Of a stretch of 64,000 bases of DNA, positions 35,007 to 44,027 are shown in pieces. The position numbers and the translations under genes were made by a program. Within the stretch, counting starts at the first letter, position 1. Each line of letters begins with the position of its first letter. This DNA comes from an uncultured Mollicutes bacterium (GTDB lineage Bacteria; Bacillota_I; Bacilli_A; RFN20; CAG-826). Below the pieces are notes generated by a model that was given only the letters and a program-made list of their open reading frames with translations, was not told where the DNA came from and did not search any database. The DNA lies in assembly GCA_900539595.1 (NCBI GenBank), contig UQCQ01000008.1:14010-78009 (forward strand), given 5' to 3'.

Positions 35007-35236
35007 TTAATCCTTAACTATCCAATACCCCGCTTTGTTTGAACCGATTCTTTCGATGCGTCCAGCAGCCCTAAGATACTCGATGTTGTTTTGAACTGCG
35101 GTGATGCTTATCCCAAGAATCACCGAGAACTAAGCTGAGGTTATGTTCGGATTGTTTCTGACCTCAGACAGAATTTTTTTCGGTTGGGTGTTATCTTGGT
35201 ATCGGTTTTATTACCAACTTTATTATCAACCGCACA
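35007..35236 (-). pseudogene. C-terminal remnant of an AlbA_2-type regulator (relic 2)
   Basis: The frame reads VDNKVGNKTDTKITPNRKKI, then LSEVRNNPNITSA, a TAG stop, and FSVILGISITAVQNNIEYL, ending IERIGSNKAGYWIVKD. The TAG interrupts the winged helix exactly where a Gln would be expected (CAG to TAG). The N-terminal domains are missing. This is a clear nonsense-mutated relic. Confidence 0.75.
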
Positions 35237-35521
35237 TGATCAAAAAGTTGGGTATAAATTTGCCTTTTAGCGCATTCCCCATTCGAAATCTTTTTAACAT
35301 TACACTTCGCTTTAAAGGAGCGTGGACAAAAAGCCGGACCATGAAAGGAAGGAATGCCGTGGCTCAGTTTTTGGTCCGTACTTCCATTCTTTATAGGGTC
35401 TAATAGGCTTATTGGCGATATTCCTTCCTCAAAAATAAGGATGGAGCAAGAAAAAGTCTTGAACCGTGGCACGAGCAGGGCTTATTCGTTTTTCCCTTTG
35501 ATGAAATAAAAGCCTTTTTTT
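35237..35521. other. Stretch without a supported gene
   Basis: Between relics 2 and 3 I see no ribosome site with an open frame and no conserved motif. Confidence 0.4.
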
Positions 35522-35809
35522 CTAGGCACCTAGGAATTCGATGTAATGATGCAATTTTCTTTTGATATTGTTTTTCAAGATATCCAACGCAACTTCAGGC
35601 TGCTTTTCTTTGATTAGGTTAAGTAGATTTTTTGTGCTGATTCCTGGGTTTTGCTGTATTGCTTGTAGAATCAGTAATTCTAAGTCCCCCAGTCTATCAT
35701 CCTCGATTTTTACAGGGTCATTTACAGGGTCAACATAATTTTGGTTCGGCAATGTCAGCATGAAGAAATTACCGCTTGGATTAAAAACAGGCTGTTTATC
35801 GGCACCTTC
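35522..35809 (-). pseudogene. C-terminal remnant of an AlbA_2-type regulator (relic 3)
   Basis: The frame reads ADKQPVFNPSGNFFMLTLPN, the typical end of the HATPase-like domain, then the linker NYVDPVNDPVK and a helical domain LGDLELLILQAIQQNPGIST. It ends in a diverged winged helix (HHYIEFLGA) without the usual GSNK-x-GYW tail. A TAG stop lies immediately upstream, so the rest is lost. Confidence 0.65.
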
Positions 35810-36081
35810 CTACGCCTGAAGGATTCTAGGGATGCCCGTATTTATATCTTGTTCCTTCTATTTAAATGACGGGAAACAAAGTCGAAGGGAGCGGAAAACC
35901 AGAAACCCCCGACGATAAGCAGCGGGAAAAGGAAAGGGCGCCTCGCCTATATTGTTTTCGACCAAGAAAGCGAAGGAAGGTGCCAATGGATATTGTAACC
36001 GAAAACGGCAACAAAACTGATGTGCGATGTGAGTGGGGCAAGGCGCCCCAAACCCTTAAAGTGTTTCGTGCCATCCGCCAA
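35810..36081. other. Stretch without a supported gene between relics 3 and 4
   Basis: No intact gene. The minus strand near 35905-35960 can encode FLVENNIGEAPFPFPA, an inverted relative of the plus-strand segment at 34525-34580. Confidence 0.35.
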
Positions 36082-36591
36082 CTAACATTTCCAATAACTG
36101 GACTTATTCGATCCGACTCTTTCGATATACCCTTTCTTCTTGAGAACAGAAATTATATTGTCCACAGATGTCTTTCCGAGATTACAGGCCATCATAAGCT
36201 GCGGTTTTGTGATATTCGGATTGTTCCGTATCTCGGCGAGCACCCTGGTTTGGGAATCGTTGAGAGTTTTATCACCCACTTTATCACCCACTTTATCACC
36301 CACTTTATCACCCACCTCGTTGATGAAGTTGAATGGGATGGTGACGGTAATGTCGTTGTCGGAGAAATCAAACGCCCCTTCGCCGTATTCGGATGAAATC
36401 ACAGGAATTCCCCTTCCTGTTTTCTCACTGATGTGCAGTTGCAGAAATATTTCCGATAGCTTTGCGTTCACAGGGACAGAATGGCCGCGAAAGAAACCGG
36501 TTTTTGTCTGCAATGGCGCCAAGCCTCCTCTTGAGAGTATCTCGATCCTGTCGGAATAAATGGTAATCATTGGTTCATTGCCATCCATCAA
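36082..36591 (-). pseudogene. 5'-truncated AlbA_2-type regulator (relic 4) with VGDK linker
   Basis: A 169-residue frame covering the last part of the HATPase-like domain (ITIYSDRIEILSRGGLAP; EKTGRGIPVISSEYGEGAFD). Four exact VGDK linker repeats follow, then a winged helix (NNPNITKPQLMMACNLGKTS) and the ending IERVGSNKSSYWKC. Full family members here are 444-480 residues, so the AlbA_2 domain and half of the ATPase are gone. No ribosome site precedes the first ATG. Confidence 0.75.
36268..36315. repeat. Four 12-bp repeats encoding VGDK
   Basis: TTTATCACCCAC occurs four times in tandem; on the minus strand it encodes VGDK. The 12-bp period equals that of several non-coding arrays in the window. 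Confidence 0.85.
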
Positions 36592-36853
36592 TTTATTCGG
36601 AAGGAAAGCACCTTATTTTCCGGATTTTCCTAGCATAAAAACTATCATTCGAAGACTGTCCTTTGTTGATTGTGCGATAGATAGTTCCAATTGCCTTATT
36701 TCGTCGGCTTAAATGTACAGAAACATTAAAGGTATTCACTGCTTAGAATAAAGCATTCACGTTCTTTCTTTTTTAGGATTACCAACTAACTCGGCACGTC
36801 AAGTTTTCACATTGTCGAATATAAATTCCGAACGAGACTCTATTCAGGAAGCA

Positions 36854-37477
36854 TTACATGCCTTTATGAACAATATCTTTGTAGTGAACCAAATTCGATA
36901 TATCTTGTTTGGTTTTTTCGTAAGCAGCATCTATATAAGTCTCGGGATCGTTCATAAATTCCGAATACCTGCAAAGAACAGCAAATCTACCATTATCGTC
37001 AAAATGTCCGCAGGCATTTTTCTTTAACCAGTAGTTTTCAGAAAATTCCCTTATAACCGTTGAGTCGTCTAGGTTAATAGACGTGACCGCCTTTCCGCAA
37101 TGTTGGCAAATCGAAGTTGAGCCGTATACTTTCCCTTCCATTTCCGGGAGAACAATACCTAAAAGCCCATCCCTAGGATTACCGACTCGATCATACAAAG
37201 TGGCCTGAAGTTCTCTTATGATGAACGCTTGCTCGTTCCTACCCTCCAAATCAAGCCCTTCGTTTTCGGAAGAATGTTCGCCTATCAAAAATAAAGTCAC
37301 GGTCGTGCCTGCCATGTATTCATTCCTGATGACTTGCATAACATAATCAATATCGTCCGAATCAATCCATCGGTCTAACGATTTTCCAGTGATTCGCTTT
37401 TCACCGAGTTTTTCAACAATCTTCTTTCTGTATTTTTTGTCTTCTTTTTTAAAGCTAATAAAGCAATTATGGCTCAT
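36854..37477 (-). CDS. TIR-domain protein, Thoeris ThsB-like (1)
   Basis: A 207-residue TIR-like protein of the PF08937 (ThsB) type: HNCFISFKKEDKKYRKKIVEKL is the first strand and helix, and RWIDSDDIDYVMQVIRNEY...TTVTLFLIGEHSSEN the next. Glu89 in FIIRELQATL is the likely catalytic residue. A small CxxC/C-G-H segment (ICQHCGKAV...NACGHFDD) adds a putative zinc site. In Thoeris, ThsB senses phage and makes a nucleotide signal from NAD+. I used 37477 since AGGAGG sits seven bases upstream. It is the third gene of the operon, with 13 bases between it and the macro gene. Confidence 0.75.
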   Translation of the reverse strand: MSHNCFISFKKEDKKYRKKIVEKLGEKRITGKSLDRWIDSDDIDYVMQVIRNEYMAGTTVTLFLIGEHSSENEGLDLEGRNEQAFIIRELQATLYDRVGNPRDGLLGIVLPEMEGKVYGSTSICQHCGKAVTSINLDDSTVIREFSENYWLKKNACGHFDDNGRFAVLCRYSEFMNDPETYIDAAYEKTKQDISNLVHYKDIVHKGM

Positions 37478-37490
37478 AGCAAGACCTCCT

Positions 37491-38372
37491 TTAGTCAAAA
37501 ATAGATACTTTGTCTTTGTCACCGTTATAAACAACTATATTTATTGATCCGTTTATCTCATCGGAGGTGAGAACCGATGACTTGATTATCTTTAACGATT
37601 GTTCGTGCGTTATTCCAACTCTAGACGATCCGGTCCCCATCAAAGGCAAAAACATTGGAATCCCTTGTCCGTTCTCATCATAAAACTTAATCAAAGAATC
37701 AATGGAATCTCTTAGTTCTTTTTTCGTTGATTGAGCGTTGTTTTTATCATTGAAAGATGAAATGGCCAATAGGTAAAAAATGGTGTTATTATTTCCACCA
37801 ACAATTGCCACAGTTCCTTTTTTATATCTTATTTTATTGCCTTTTTTTCTATCAATTTCTTCACCAACAGCACCGTGTTTTTTCAAGGATGCTTGAATAC
37901 GTTCGTCTAAGTCGCAATCGCTTATTTTTTGTTGGCTGCAAAACTTCTCTATCCAAGCACCGTGTAATGTTTTTTTACTGACAAGTGGTTTGTTGGTCTT
38001 CTCGTCGGCTATTTCAATCTTGGTATCAAACGTGTCATTAACTGGGATTACCACTATTTTTTGCTCTTCATACCTCTTGTTAAAAGCGAGTTTCATTAAG
38101 TCACCGTAAGATGCCGAAACAGAATTTTTCCCTTTTCTCCAAATCCTATTTCTTCTCAGCACGAAAATAACCAATACGCAACTAGACAAAAACGAAACAA
38201 GCAAAACGCCAAACAAAATCGATAATTTAATCCAGAAATTAGTGACTTTCAATTCATCCCATGAAGCAAACAAAAGAAACGTTGATAAAATGCCAAACAA
38301 AGCACTCGCTATATTTAGTGTCCATCCGCCAATGGACGAGATATTCATTTTCAGTCTTGTTAGAACATTCAT
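37491..38372 (-). CDS. Membrane-anchored macro-domain protein, type II Thoeris ThsA-like
   Basis: A 293-residue protein with two membrane helices (about residues 15-36 and 45-72), then a cytoplasmic macro-domain-like part of DUF6430 type. Typical pieces are IVVIPVNDTFDT, TVAIVGGNNNTIFYLLAIS and GQGIPMFLPLMGTGSSRVGIT, the last being the ligand-binding loop. Type II Thoeris effectors are membrane proteins with such a macro domain that are activated by the TIR-made signal. Placement between two TIR genes strongly supports this. An AAAGGAA site precedes the ATG. Confidence 0.75.
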   Translation of the reverse strand: MNVLTRLKMNISSIGGWTLNIASALFGILSTFLLFASWDELKVTNFWIKLSILFGVLLVSFLSSCVLVIFVLRRNRIWRKGKNSVSASYGDLMKLAFNKRYEEQKIVVIPVNDTFDTKIEIADEKTNKPLVSKKTLHGAWIEKFCSQQKISDCDLDERIQASLKKHGAVGEEIDRKKGNKIRYKKGTVAIVGGNNNTIFYLLAISSFNDKNNAQSTKKELRDSIDSLIKFYDENGQGIPMFLPLMGTGSSRVGITHEQSLKIIKSSVLTSDEINGSINIVVYNGDKDKVSIFD

Positions 38373-38387
38373 AATTCATCATTTCCT

Positions 38388-38891
38388 TTACATGAAGCGC
38401 TCAAATGCATTCTTAACGGCGTAATAATCAAAACCGCACGAATTTTTCATAGGTATATGTATTCCAGAGGTTCTAATAACTTCTGGACACCAATCTTTAA
38501 AAACATACTTAGAATTGTACAAAACGATTATGTTCATGTGATCTCTAACGGCTTTTGAACATTCGTAATCAACGAAACTATCAAAAGAAACATTGCCGCC
38601 TGAATAGCATCTATTATTAAAGTAATGCGAGCAATATCGGCACGATCCTGAGTTGACACTTTTCGTTTTTGGACCAACAACAAGCACAAATAGTTTGGAG
38701 TGCTCCATTCTATCGCAAAGTGATTTTTTTATATTACAAGGGTTGCTTGTGTCTCTTGCTTGTTTAAATTCATGGGCGTCAACGAAATCTAGTGACCAGT
38801 AATTGCTTTCCTTCCACTTATATAATTGGGTGATGGCATCAGAATCTTCATCCCAAGCGCCTGCAATGTATGTCCGTGTCTTGTAATACAT
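38388..38891 (-). CDS. TIR-like protein, Thoeris ThsB-like (2)
   Basis: A 167-residue protein. TYIAGAWDEDSDAITQLYKWKE and KLFVLVVGPKTKSV have the TIR/ThsB-type strand-helix order; DYECSKAV carries a likely catalytic Glu110, and MNIIVLYNS is a following strand. A cysteine cluster (CRYCSHYFNNRCYS) is similar in position to the zinc-like segment of the other TIR protein. It is the first gene of the operon, with 15 bases to the macro gene. Several ThsB genes in one Thoeris locus are known and broaden phage recognition. Confidence 0.65.
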   Translation of the reverse strand: MYYKTRTYIAGAWDEDSDAITQLYKWKESNYWSLDFVDAHEFKQARDTSNPCNIKKSLCDRMEHSKLFVLVVGPKTKSVNSGSCRYCSHYFNNRCYSGGNVSFDSFVDYECSKAVRDHMNIIVLYNSKYVFKDWCPEVIRTSGIHIPMKNSCGFDYYAVKNAFERFM

Positions 38892-38955
38892 AAAACACCC
38901 TCCAAAACTATTTGAAAAATAAAACTAAAGATGCTTTGGTTTCTAATTCAAATTA

Positions 38956-38964
38956 ATTATAGCA
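38956..38964 (-). promoter_or_regulatory. Extended -10 promoter of the Thoeris-like operon
   Basis: TGCTATAAT on the minus strand, 65 bases before the first ATG. No convincing -35. Between here and the 39240 repeat (about 280 bases) I see no gene. Confidence 0.5.
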
Positions 38965-39239
38965 GTCAATAAAAAGTAGACACCAACATTATTTGTAGTC
39001 ACCTCGTTCCGAGTTTTGCATAAAGCCATTGGAAGATATAGACGTTGGCTCAGCGATACGCCGTCGCTCACGAAACCACGCAACGAATCGCACATTTCTC
39101 GGCGGTTTGCATCGATGACCTCGTAAGTTTATTGTCGGCGAAAATCCTCTACGTTTTCTTGAAATGCAAAACCCTCTTCGGCAATCACCTTCTAGCAAAA
39201 ATCCTCCCGTTACTAACAAATGCAAACGACCCTCTATAG

Positions 39240-39277
39240 AAAATGGAGCCGCGTTTTGAAGCGGCTCCATATCGTTA
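39240..39277. repeat. 38-bp direct repeat with terminator hairpin, left copy
   Basis: AAAATGGAGCCGC, G, TTTTGAAGCGGCTCCAT and ATCGTTA. The 10-bp perfect stem ATGGAGCCGC/GCGGCTCCAT works as a terminator of the ASCH gene. It is identical at 37 of 38 bases to 42225-42262. Confidence 0.85.
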
Positions 39278-39288
39278 ACCAGACAACA

Positions 39289-39660
39289 TTATTTCACATA
39301 GGCAAAAGACTGTGGGGCCATCCTTAAGCCAAAGTCCGATAAGGATTTTGGCCTTTCGTATACTTTAACTTCTCCAAGCTTATAGGCATAAGCAACCTGC
39401 TTATCCTTAAAGTATTCATCAAAGAACGACTTAGTGATTCCGGATTGGTTCTTGGTTAGATTCCAAAGTTCTTCGGGCGAAGTGGCGATAACACCTAGGA
39501 TTTCTACTTCTGCGACAACCTTCATTATTGGTTTTGTTGCATAGATAATAAGAGTATCAACCTGTTGTTTAGCAACCCTTGTCCGATATTCGAGCTTCTT
39601 CTCCCCACTTAGGATTTTTTCGACGTATTCTGGATTGATAGAAATAAGTATCTTCTTCAT
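39289..39660 (-). CDS. ASCH-domain protein
   Basis: A 123-residue protein. ISINPEYVEKILSGEKKLEYRTR is the ASCH/PUA-like signature, with K and E in the ligand cleft; LIIYATKPIMKVVAEVEI is the central strand pair. ASCH domains are small RNA- or nucleotide-binding modules, one studied member being an amidohydrolase of N4-acetylcytidine. I chose the ATG at 39660 because it opens the domain and GGGGG lies just upstream; a longer start overlaps the upstream gene. It is encoded right after a large membrane protein and both lie within the repeat-bounded cargo. Confidence 0.75.
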   Translation of the reverse strand: MKKILISINPEYVEKILSGEKKLEYRTRVAKQQVDTLIIYATKPIMKVVAEVEILGVIATSPEELWNLTKNQSGITKSFFDEYFKDKQVAYAYKLGEVKVYERPKSLSDFGLRMAPQSFAYVK

Positions 39661-39710
39661 TGCTACCCCCAATTTTTGGCCTTTCTGCGTATCGTTTTTT
39701 CTTCCGTGGC

Positions 39711-42116
39711 TCAAAACACGCTTCGATCCAATTTATGTTCTATAAGCAGCGTTTTATCTTTATCAACGGATACAACATATCGAAAACTTAGAAATACATA
39801 ATAATTGGTCGATTTAAGTCTCTTTATCAATTCTTCTTTTGTAATATAGAAACTATGTTTGTCATTATCGCCAATGTCATAGTAGCGATATAAGCCATTT
39901 TCGAAAGGCTTATAGTGACGCTGAATAATGGACTCGATTTCATCGTTGTCCAAGCGCCGTATTAACGATGCTTTCTCATCAATTTTGGCATTAAATCGAA
40001 TGGCACCTTCTCTCCAATAAACTTCCGAAGTCAAGTTCGGGACTTTTTTTAAGTTAAGATTTTCTATCTCCTCACGGTATCTATTATTTTCGTTGTCTAA
40101 ATAAGCCTGCGTCCAATATGCGGTAGACTCAAATTCCGGTTTTAAATCTAGAATCCATTTTGCAATATCATCTGGCGCGGTTTTATCACTTTTCTCTTTT
40201 TTGAATGCCGCAGTACCTACCGCTTCACCAATTTCTCTATCAAATTGTGATGGAACCTGCCCCAAAAAGGACGTTAGACCACTTTTATGGTTGTAGCTCC
40301 ATATCATCGTATACAAATGCTCAGAAGTTCCATTCGATGCATCAATCGTTGGGTCATAAAACGGATTTGCTTTTAGTGCTTTCTCAAACTCATCGACAAT
40401 CAAACAATTGTCTTGATCGAGGTCGACAACATCGGGTTGTTGTTTGTTTGCCTTTTCATCATAAAAAACGTCGTGGAAGTCGACTAATTGTTTGACCATA
40501 CCTTTGAAAAGATGATTTACAACGTTAAATTCCAACCGCCGCAATCCAAGGAAATCCAAAAACGATTGATCGATATCCTCTTTAAGTTTTCCTCCTTCGA
40601 GCCAGTTTTCAGAAAGTTCTTCCGCAAGCGCTTCTTTGTCGTTCGGAGCCAAATCAGCTAGGATTTTGGATAAGTCTATCGTCGGGGAATAGACTCGTGC
40701 GGAAGCAAAGACAAGCAAAAGCCAATCGTGAAATAGATCCTCTTTTTTGAATGTGTCATTGCCATCATGGACATTTGTAATCCGATTTCCATCGAAATCA
40801 AAAACGGATTCGGATACAGAATTGTAGTATTTTAGAAACGTTGAAATTGATTTGGGGATATTCTCTTCCTTAGTCCTTTTTGGCGCTTCCTGCATCCAAT
40901 GTCTCCATTTGGTTCCATCTGCGTTGAGGCCTTTTGATTTTTCATCCAAAACGGCTTCAATTGCTTGTTTTTCGCTGTCGGCCCAAATCGATTTCGTAGA
41001 CAAATGATTCATCAGCATACAAGCGAAGAAGCCAATCGGTTGTTCTCCAAATTGAAAAAGATCCCTCGGATGCCAATCGTTATCTCGAAGCAATTTCAAA
41101 AACCATGGATCACCTTTGTTTAAGGTGTTCGCTAACATATAGACAACAACCGAAAGTCCTATCGCGTTATCAAAATCAGAGGCATGATAGATACCATCAT
41201 AGGAAACCAACGCATTCACTTTTTCTTTTTCCTTCTCCCCAAGTTCAAGAGCACAGCAAAGGTCGTGGAGCTGTAAGAGCGACATTGCCAATGCACGGTA
41301 ATGTTTTTGCAGTTCCGCGAAATTGAGCTTCTTGCTCAGTTCCCCCGATATAACGATTCGAATATTCTCATACCCGCAATTCACCGCCTCGGCAACCGTA
41401 ATATCACTTAGCAAAAACGTTTGATTTAGCTGATATTTTGTCACGTTTTCTTGGACATTGTGAAAATAACTATCCTGTTTGGCCATTAGATAGTCGATCA
41501 AATCGTAGGGATTTGCATCGTGCCGTCTTAGTGTCTTAAAAGCCTCTTTAATCCCTTCTGCCATCAAAATATTAAGTACTATGGTTTCAAAGGTATTGTC
41601 TCCATGATCTCTAAAGGGGCTTTCTTCTTTCTCCTTTAACAAATATTTCTGTTTCACAACACGTTTAACAGCCGATTTTGGATGAGCAACAATTGAAATA
41701 TCCTGGAATGAGAAAATGATTGAATAGAGGAAGGAAATGGCTTCCAAGCAATAAAGCGATATTTTTAAGGTATGAACAAACAACAGAGAATGGGCACCTA
41801 AGAGCACGCAAACGACAACCATTTTATGCAGATGGTCAAAATACCACTTGCCTCGAATTTCATTAATATCGGAAATCGTCGCACCATAAATCTTGTCTTT
41901 GTAAATTCCGAGAACAACGGACACAACCGTAACGGTGCACGGAATTAAGGTTATTGTCACGGCGTAGGATTCCATCGGCATAGTTTTATAGGCTTCTTCG
42001 CTTATATGGAATTTGAACCCCATAACTTCCAAAATCACCGCCGTGATCAGCAGAATAACAAACAAAGTGTCAGCAGCATAACTCAAAAGATGTTTGGAAA
42101 ATATCTTGTACCTCAT
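39711..42116 (-). CDS. Large membrane protein of unknown function
   Basis: An 801-residue protein. Four predicted membrane helices lie in the first 155 residues (about 12-30, 50-70, 95-112 and 118-138). A cytoplasmic, mainly helical part of about 640 residues follows, with no recognisable motif. It probably forms a membrane-linked sensor or effector. It starts the two-gene cargo and is followed by the ASCH gene, whose longer frame would overlap it. Such unknown large membrane proteins near Thoeris-like genes are candidate defence proteins, but this is inference. Confidence 0.65.
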   Translation of the reverse strand: MRYKIFSKHLLSYAADTLFVILLITAVILEVMGFKFHISEEAYKTMPMESYAVTITLIPCTVTVVSVVLGIYKDKIYGATISDINEIRGKWYFDHLHKMVVVCVLLGAHSLLFVHTLKISLYCLEAISFLYSIIFSFQDISIVAHPKSAVKRVVKQKYLLKEKEESPFRDHGDNTFETIVLNILMAEGIKEAFKTLRRHDANPYDLIDYLMAKQDSYFHNVQENVTKYQLNQTFLLSDITVAEAVNCGYENIRIVISGELSKKLNFAELQKHYRALAMSLLQLHDLCCALELGEKEKEKVNALVSYDGIYHASDFDNAIGLSVVVYMLANTLNKGDPWFLKLLRDNDWHPRDLFQFGEQPIGFFACMLMNHLSTKSIWADSEKQAIEAVLDEKSKGLNADGTKWRHWMQEAPKRTKEENIPKSISTFLKYYNSVSESVFDFDGNRITNVHDGNDTFKKEDLFHDWLLLVFASARVYSPTIDLSKILADLAPNDKEALAEELSENWLEGGKLKEDIDQSFLDFLGLRRLEFNVVNHLFKGMVKQLVDFHDVFYDEKANKQQPDVVDLDQDNCLIVDEFEKALKANPFYDPTIDASNGTSEHLYTMIWSYNHKSGLTSFLGQVPSQFDREIGEAVGTAAFKKEKSDKTAPDDIAKWILDLKPEFESTAYWTQAYLDNENNRYREEIENLNLKKVPNLTSEVYWREGAIRFNAKIDEKASLIRRLDNDEIESIIQRHYKPFENGLYRYYDIGDNDKHSFYITKEELIKRLKSTNYYVFLSFRYVVSVDKDKTLLIEHKLDRSVF

Positions 42117-42224
42117 CTAGCACCCTCCAGCGAAGCTTTCTTTGATTCATTTTGTAACTGGGTCAGGAATTTAGCAACATAATCGTGCTTAACCCTCGTA
42201 CTTCTTCTAGTTTGCGCCTAATTA

Positions 42225-42262
42225 AAAATGGAGCCGCATTTTGAAGCGGCTCCATATCGTTA
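42225..42262. repeat. 38-bp direct repeat with terminator hairpin, right copy
   Basis: The same repeat as 39240-39277 with A in place of G at one position. It serves as the terminator of the surface gene at 42279, which is probably the original setting. The two copies are 2985 bp apart. Confidence 0.85.
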
Positions 42263-42278
42263 GATATCCTTAGGAGGA

Positions 42279-43994
42279 TTAGTTGGATTTCTTACGACGG
42301 AAGAAGAGTAGAGATGCACTAGCGGCAATCGTAACGGCTCCAATGCCAACAAGAGTCCAGGTGGTGGAATCCGTTGCGCCCGGGAGCATCAAGGCATTGG
42401 CTTTAGTGGTAGTGCGACGGCCAAGGAAGTCATGAAGAGCAGCGTATTTGGTTTTAATAATGAAGTCATAACCCGCAAGAGCTTGCTTCATTTTCTCGCC
42501 TTCAAAATTGCCGTATTTAATAGCCATCTTATCGGGGATAGATAGCGCATCAAACGTGGCTTCGGCTTCACTCCATTTGGCTTCCGTAAGAGCCGTATTG
42601 CCAGTTGGATCACAAATTTCGTTTAGCTTAGCTAGGAAGATTTCGGCCCAAGTTTCGGTTCCAAAGGTCACAGGCGCATCGGAAGAAACATAGATGGACA
42701 CAGGCTGTTGACCCGACGAATAGCATGAGAACAAAGGGCTGTTTGGCTTGTTCGGATTAAACCGAAGAATATTACGCGTATTTTTACCCGTGAATTGCAC
42801 TTTCCACGTGGAATCCACACAAGTCATTTTTGCAAACGAATTCTCATCAATATTATTGAAGTCGGTTTCCGTTTTTAGCAAATTGCTCGAGCTATCTGCT
42901 GCATACAAAACGCCTTTGCTAACTTCATCATACAAAGCAAACGTACCGCTCTTGGAAGTGGGCAAAACCAAAAGAGAAGCAAACTCAGAATTTTCAACCA
43001 ACCGATCAGTGGCCTTACCGTTCGCTACACCAGAACGATTCTTTTCTTTTTGGGCCCCAAGCACGAAGCTGCCATCGGAGTTTGCAATCATAATCTTTTT
43101 GCCAACGGCGATACTAGAAGCGTCTACAGATTTCGAATAGAAATTACCTTTAATTGCCTTAACGGTAAATTGGCAACGGCGTTCAGTTTCACCTGAACCA
43201 TATACGAAATTCAATACATTTGCGCCTTCAACGAGATCAGGGTTTTCAATCGTTACGCCAGTTTTAAGAACGCTCTCGGTCGTATCTTCATGTGTTGCAG
43301 TGATAACGAAATCATCGAGCGTAACTTTGTCGCCAACATAGAACACGGCGTTGGGATTTGCCAAGCCCGCAGATATAGACTTGACCGGAGACGCAGGCTC
43401 GGCAGAGGTTGATTCAAAAAATTCAACTTTCGAAATTTGTACAAATCCGTTTGCCGAACCAGAAGCACAATCAAAGATTATCTTGTAATACAAATTAGGA
43501 GCTGGTTTGGATAATGAAAACTCCTTATCACCTATTGAAACGTCATTAAGTTGGACCGTTTCAACCAAATTTGTGAATTCTGCATCGCTGGCAGCGACGA
43601 GTTTAATTGAGTTGACATTTGTGGCATTCACTTTATCAAATGTCACAGCAACCTTGGCAACGGCTTTGTCCAACGCAGCCACAGTAGCAATGGAAGCAAC
43701 CGAGGCATTCCCGTTTCTACCACATTTTACGTAGGTCCAGCTATTATTGTTATTATTAAAGTTAGTTACAGAAAAAACGGTCTCGTTATTAGCCGTACAT
43801 GTCCAGGAAGTAGTATATCCGCTCACGCCTTTGCTATTTGTTTTGCTTGAAAAGGTTAGTGTAGAAAACGCCGTTTCCGCATCTTCCGCCTTCACCATCA
43901 TCGTATCTTGATGGCCGAAGCCCATCTTTACTCCGCCTAGGGTCACACCGAAAGCAAGGGCTCCTAAGGCTAACGCTAAGAATCTTTTCTTCAT
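42279..43994 (-). CDS. Exported surface protein with LPxTG-like C-terminus
   Basis: A 571-residue protein. A classical signal peptide (MKKRFLALALGALAFGVTLG, cut probably after VKA) lacks the FAWF motif, so it is likely processed by a normal signal peptidase. The body has beta-sandwich segments (YYKIIFDCASGSANGFVQISKVEFFES; a bacterial Ig-like part from about residue 205). The C-terminus is LPGAT, a hydrophobic helix WTLVGIGAVTIAASASLLFF and RRKKSN, the shape of a sortase signal but with a variant motif. It follows three FAWF-type genes and ends at the hairpin repeat. Confidence 0.75.
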   Translation of the reverse strand: MKKRFLALALGALAFGVTLGGVKMGFGHQDTMMVKAEDAETAFSTLTFSSKTNSKGVSGYTTSWTCTANNETVFSVTNFNNNNNSWTYVKCGRNGNASVASIATVAALDKAVAKVAVTFDKVNATNVNSIKLVAASDAEFTNLVETVQLNDVSIGDKEFSLSKPAPNLYYKIIFDCASGSANGFVQISKVEFFESTSAEPASPVKSISAGLANPNAVFYVGDKVTLDDFVITATHEDTTESVLKTGVTIENPDLVEGANVLNFVYGSGETERRCQFTVKAIKGNFYSKSVDASSIAVGKKIMIANSDGSFVLGAQKEKNRSGVANGKATDRLVENSEFASLLVLPTSKSGTFALYDEVSKGVLYAADSSSNLLKTETDFNNIDENSFAKMTCVDSTWKVQFTGKNTRNILRFNPNKPNSPLFSCYSSGQQPVSIYVSSDAPVTFGTETWAEIFLAKLNEICDPTGNTALTEAKWSEAEATFDALSIPDKMAIKYGNFEGEKMKQALAGYDFIIKTKYAALHDFLGRRTTTKANALMLPGATDSTTWTLVGIGAVTIAASASLLFFRRKKSN

Positions 43995-44027
43995 GTTCTT
44001 TGTTTCTCCTATTTTGATTAACGCGCT

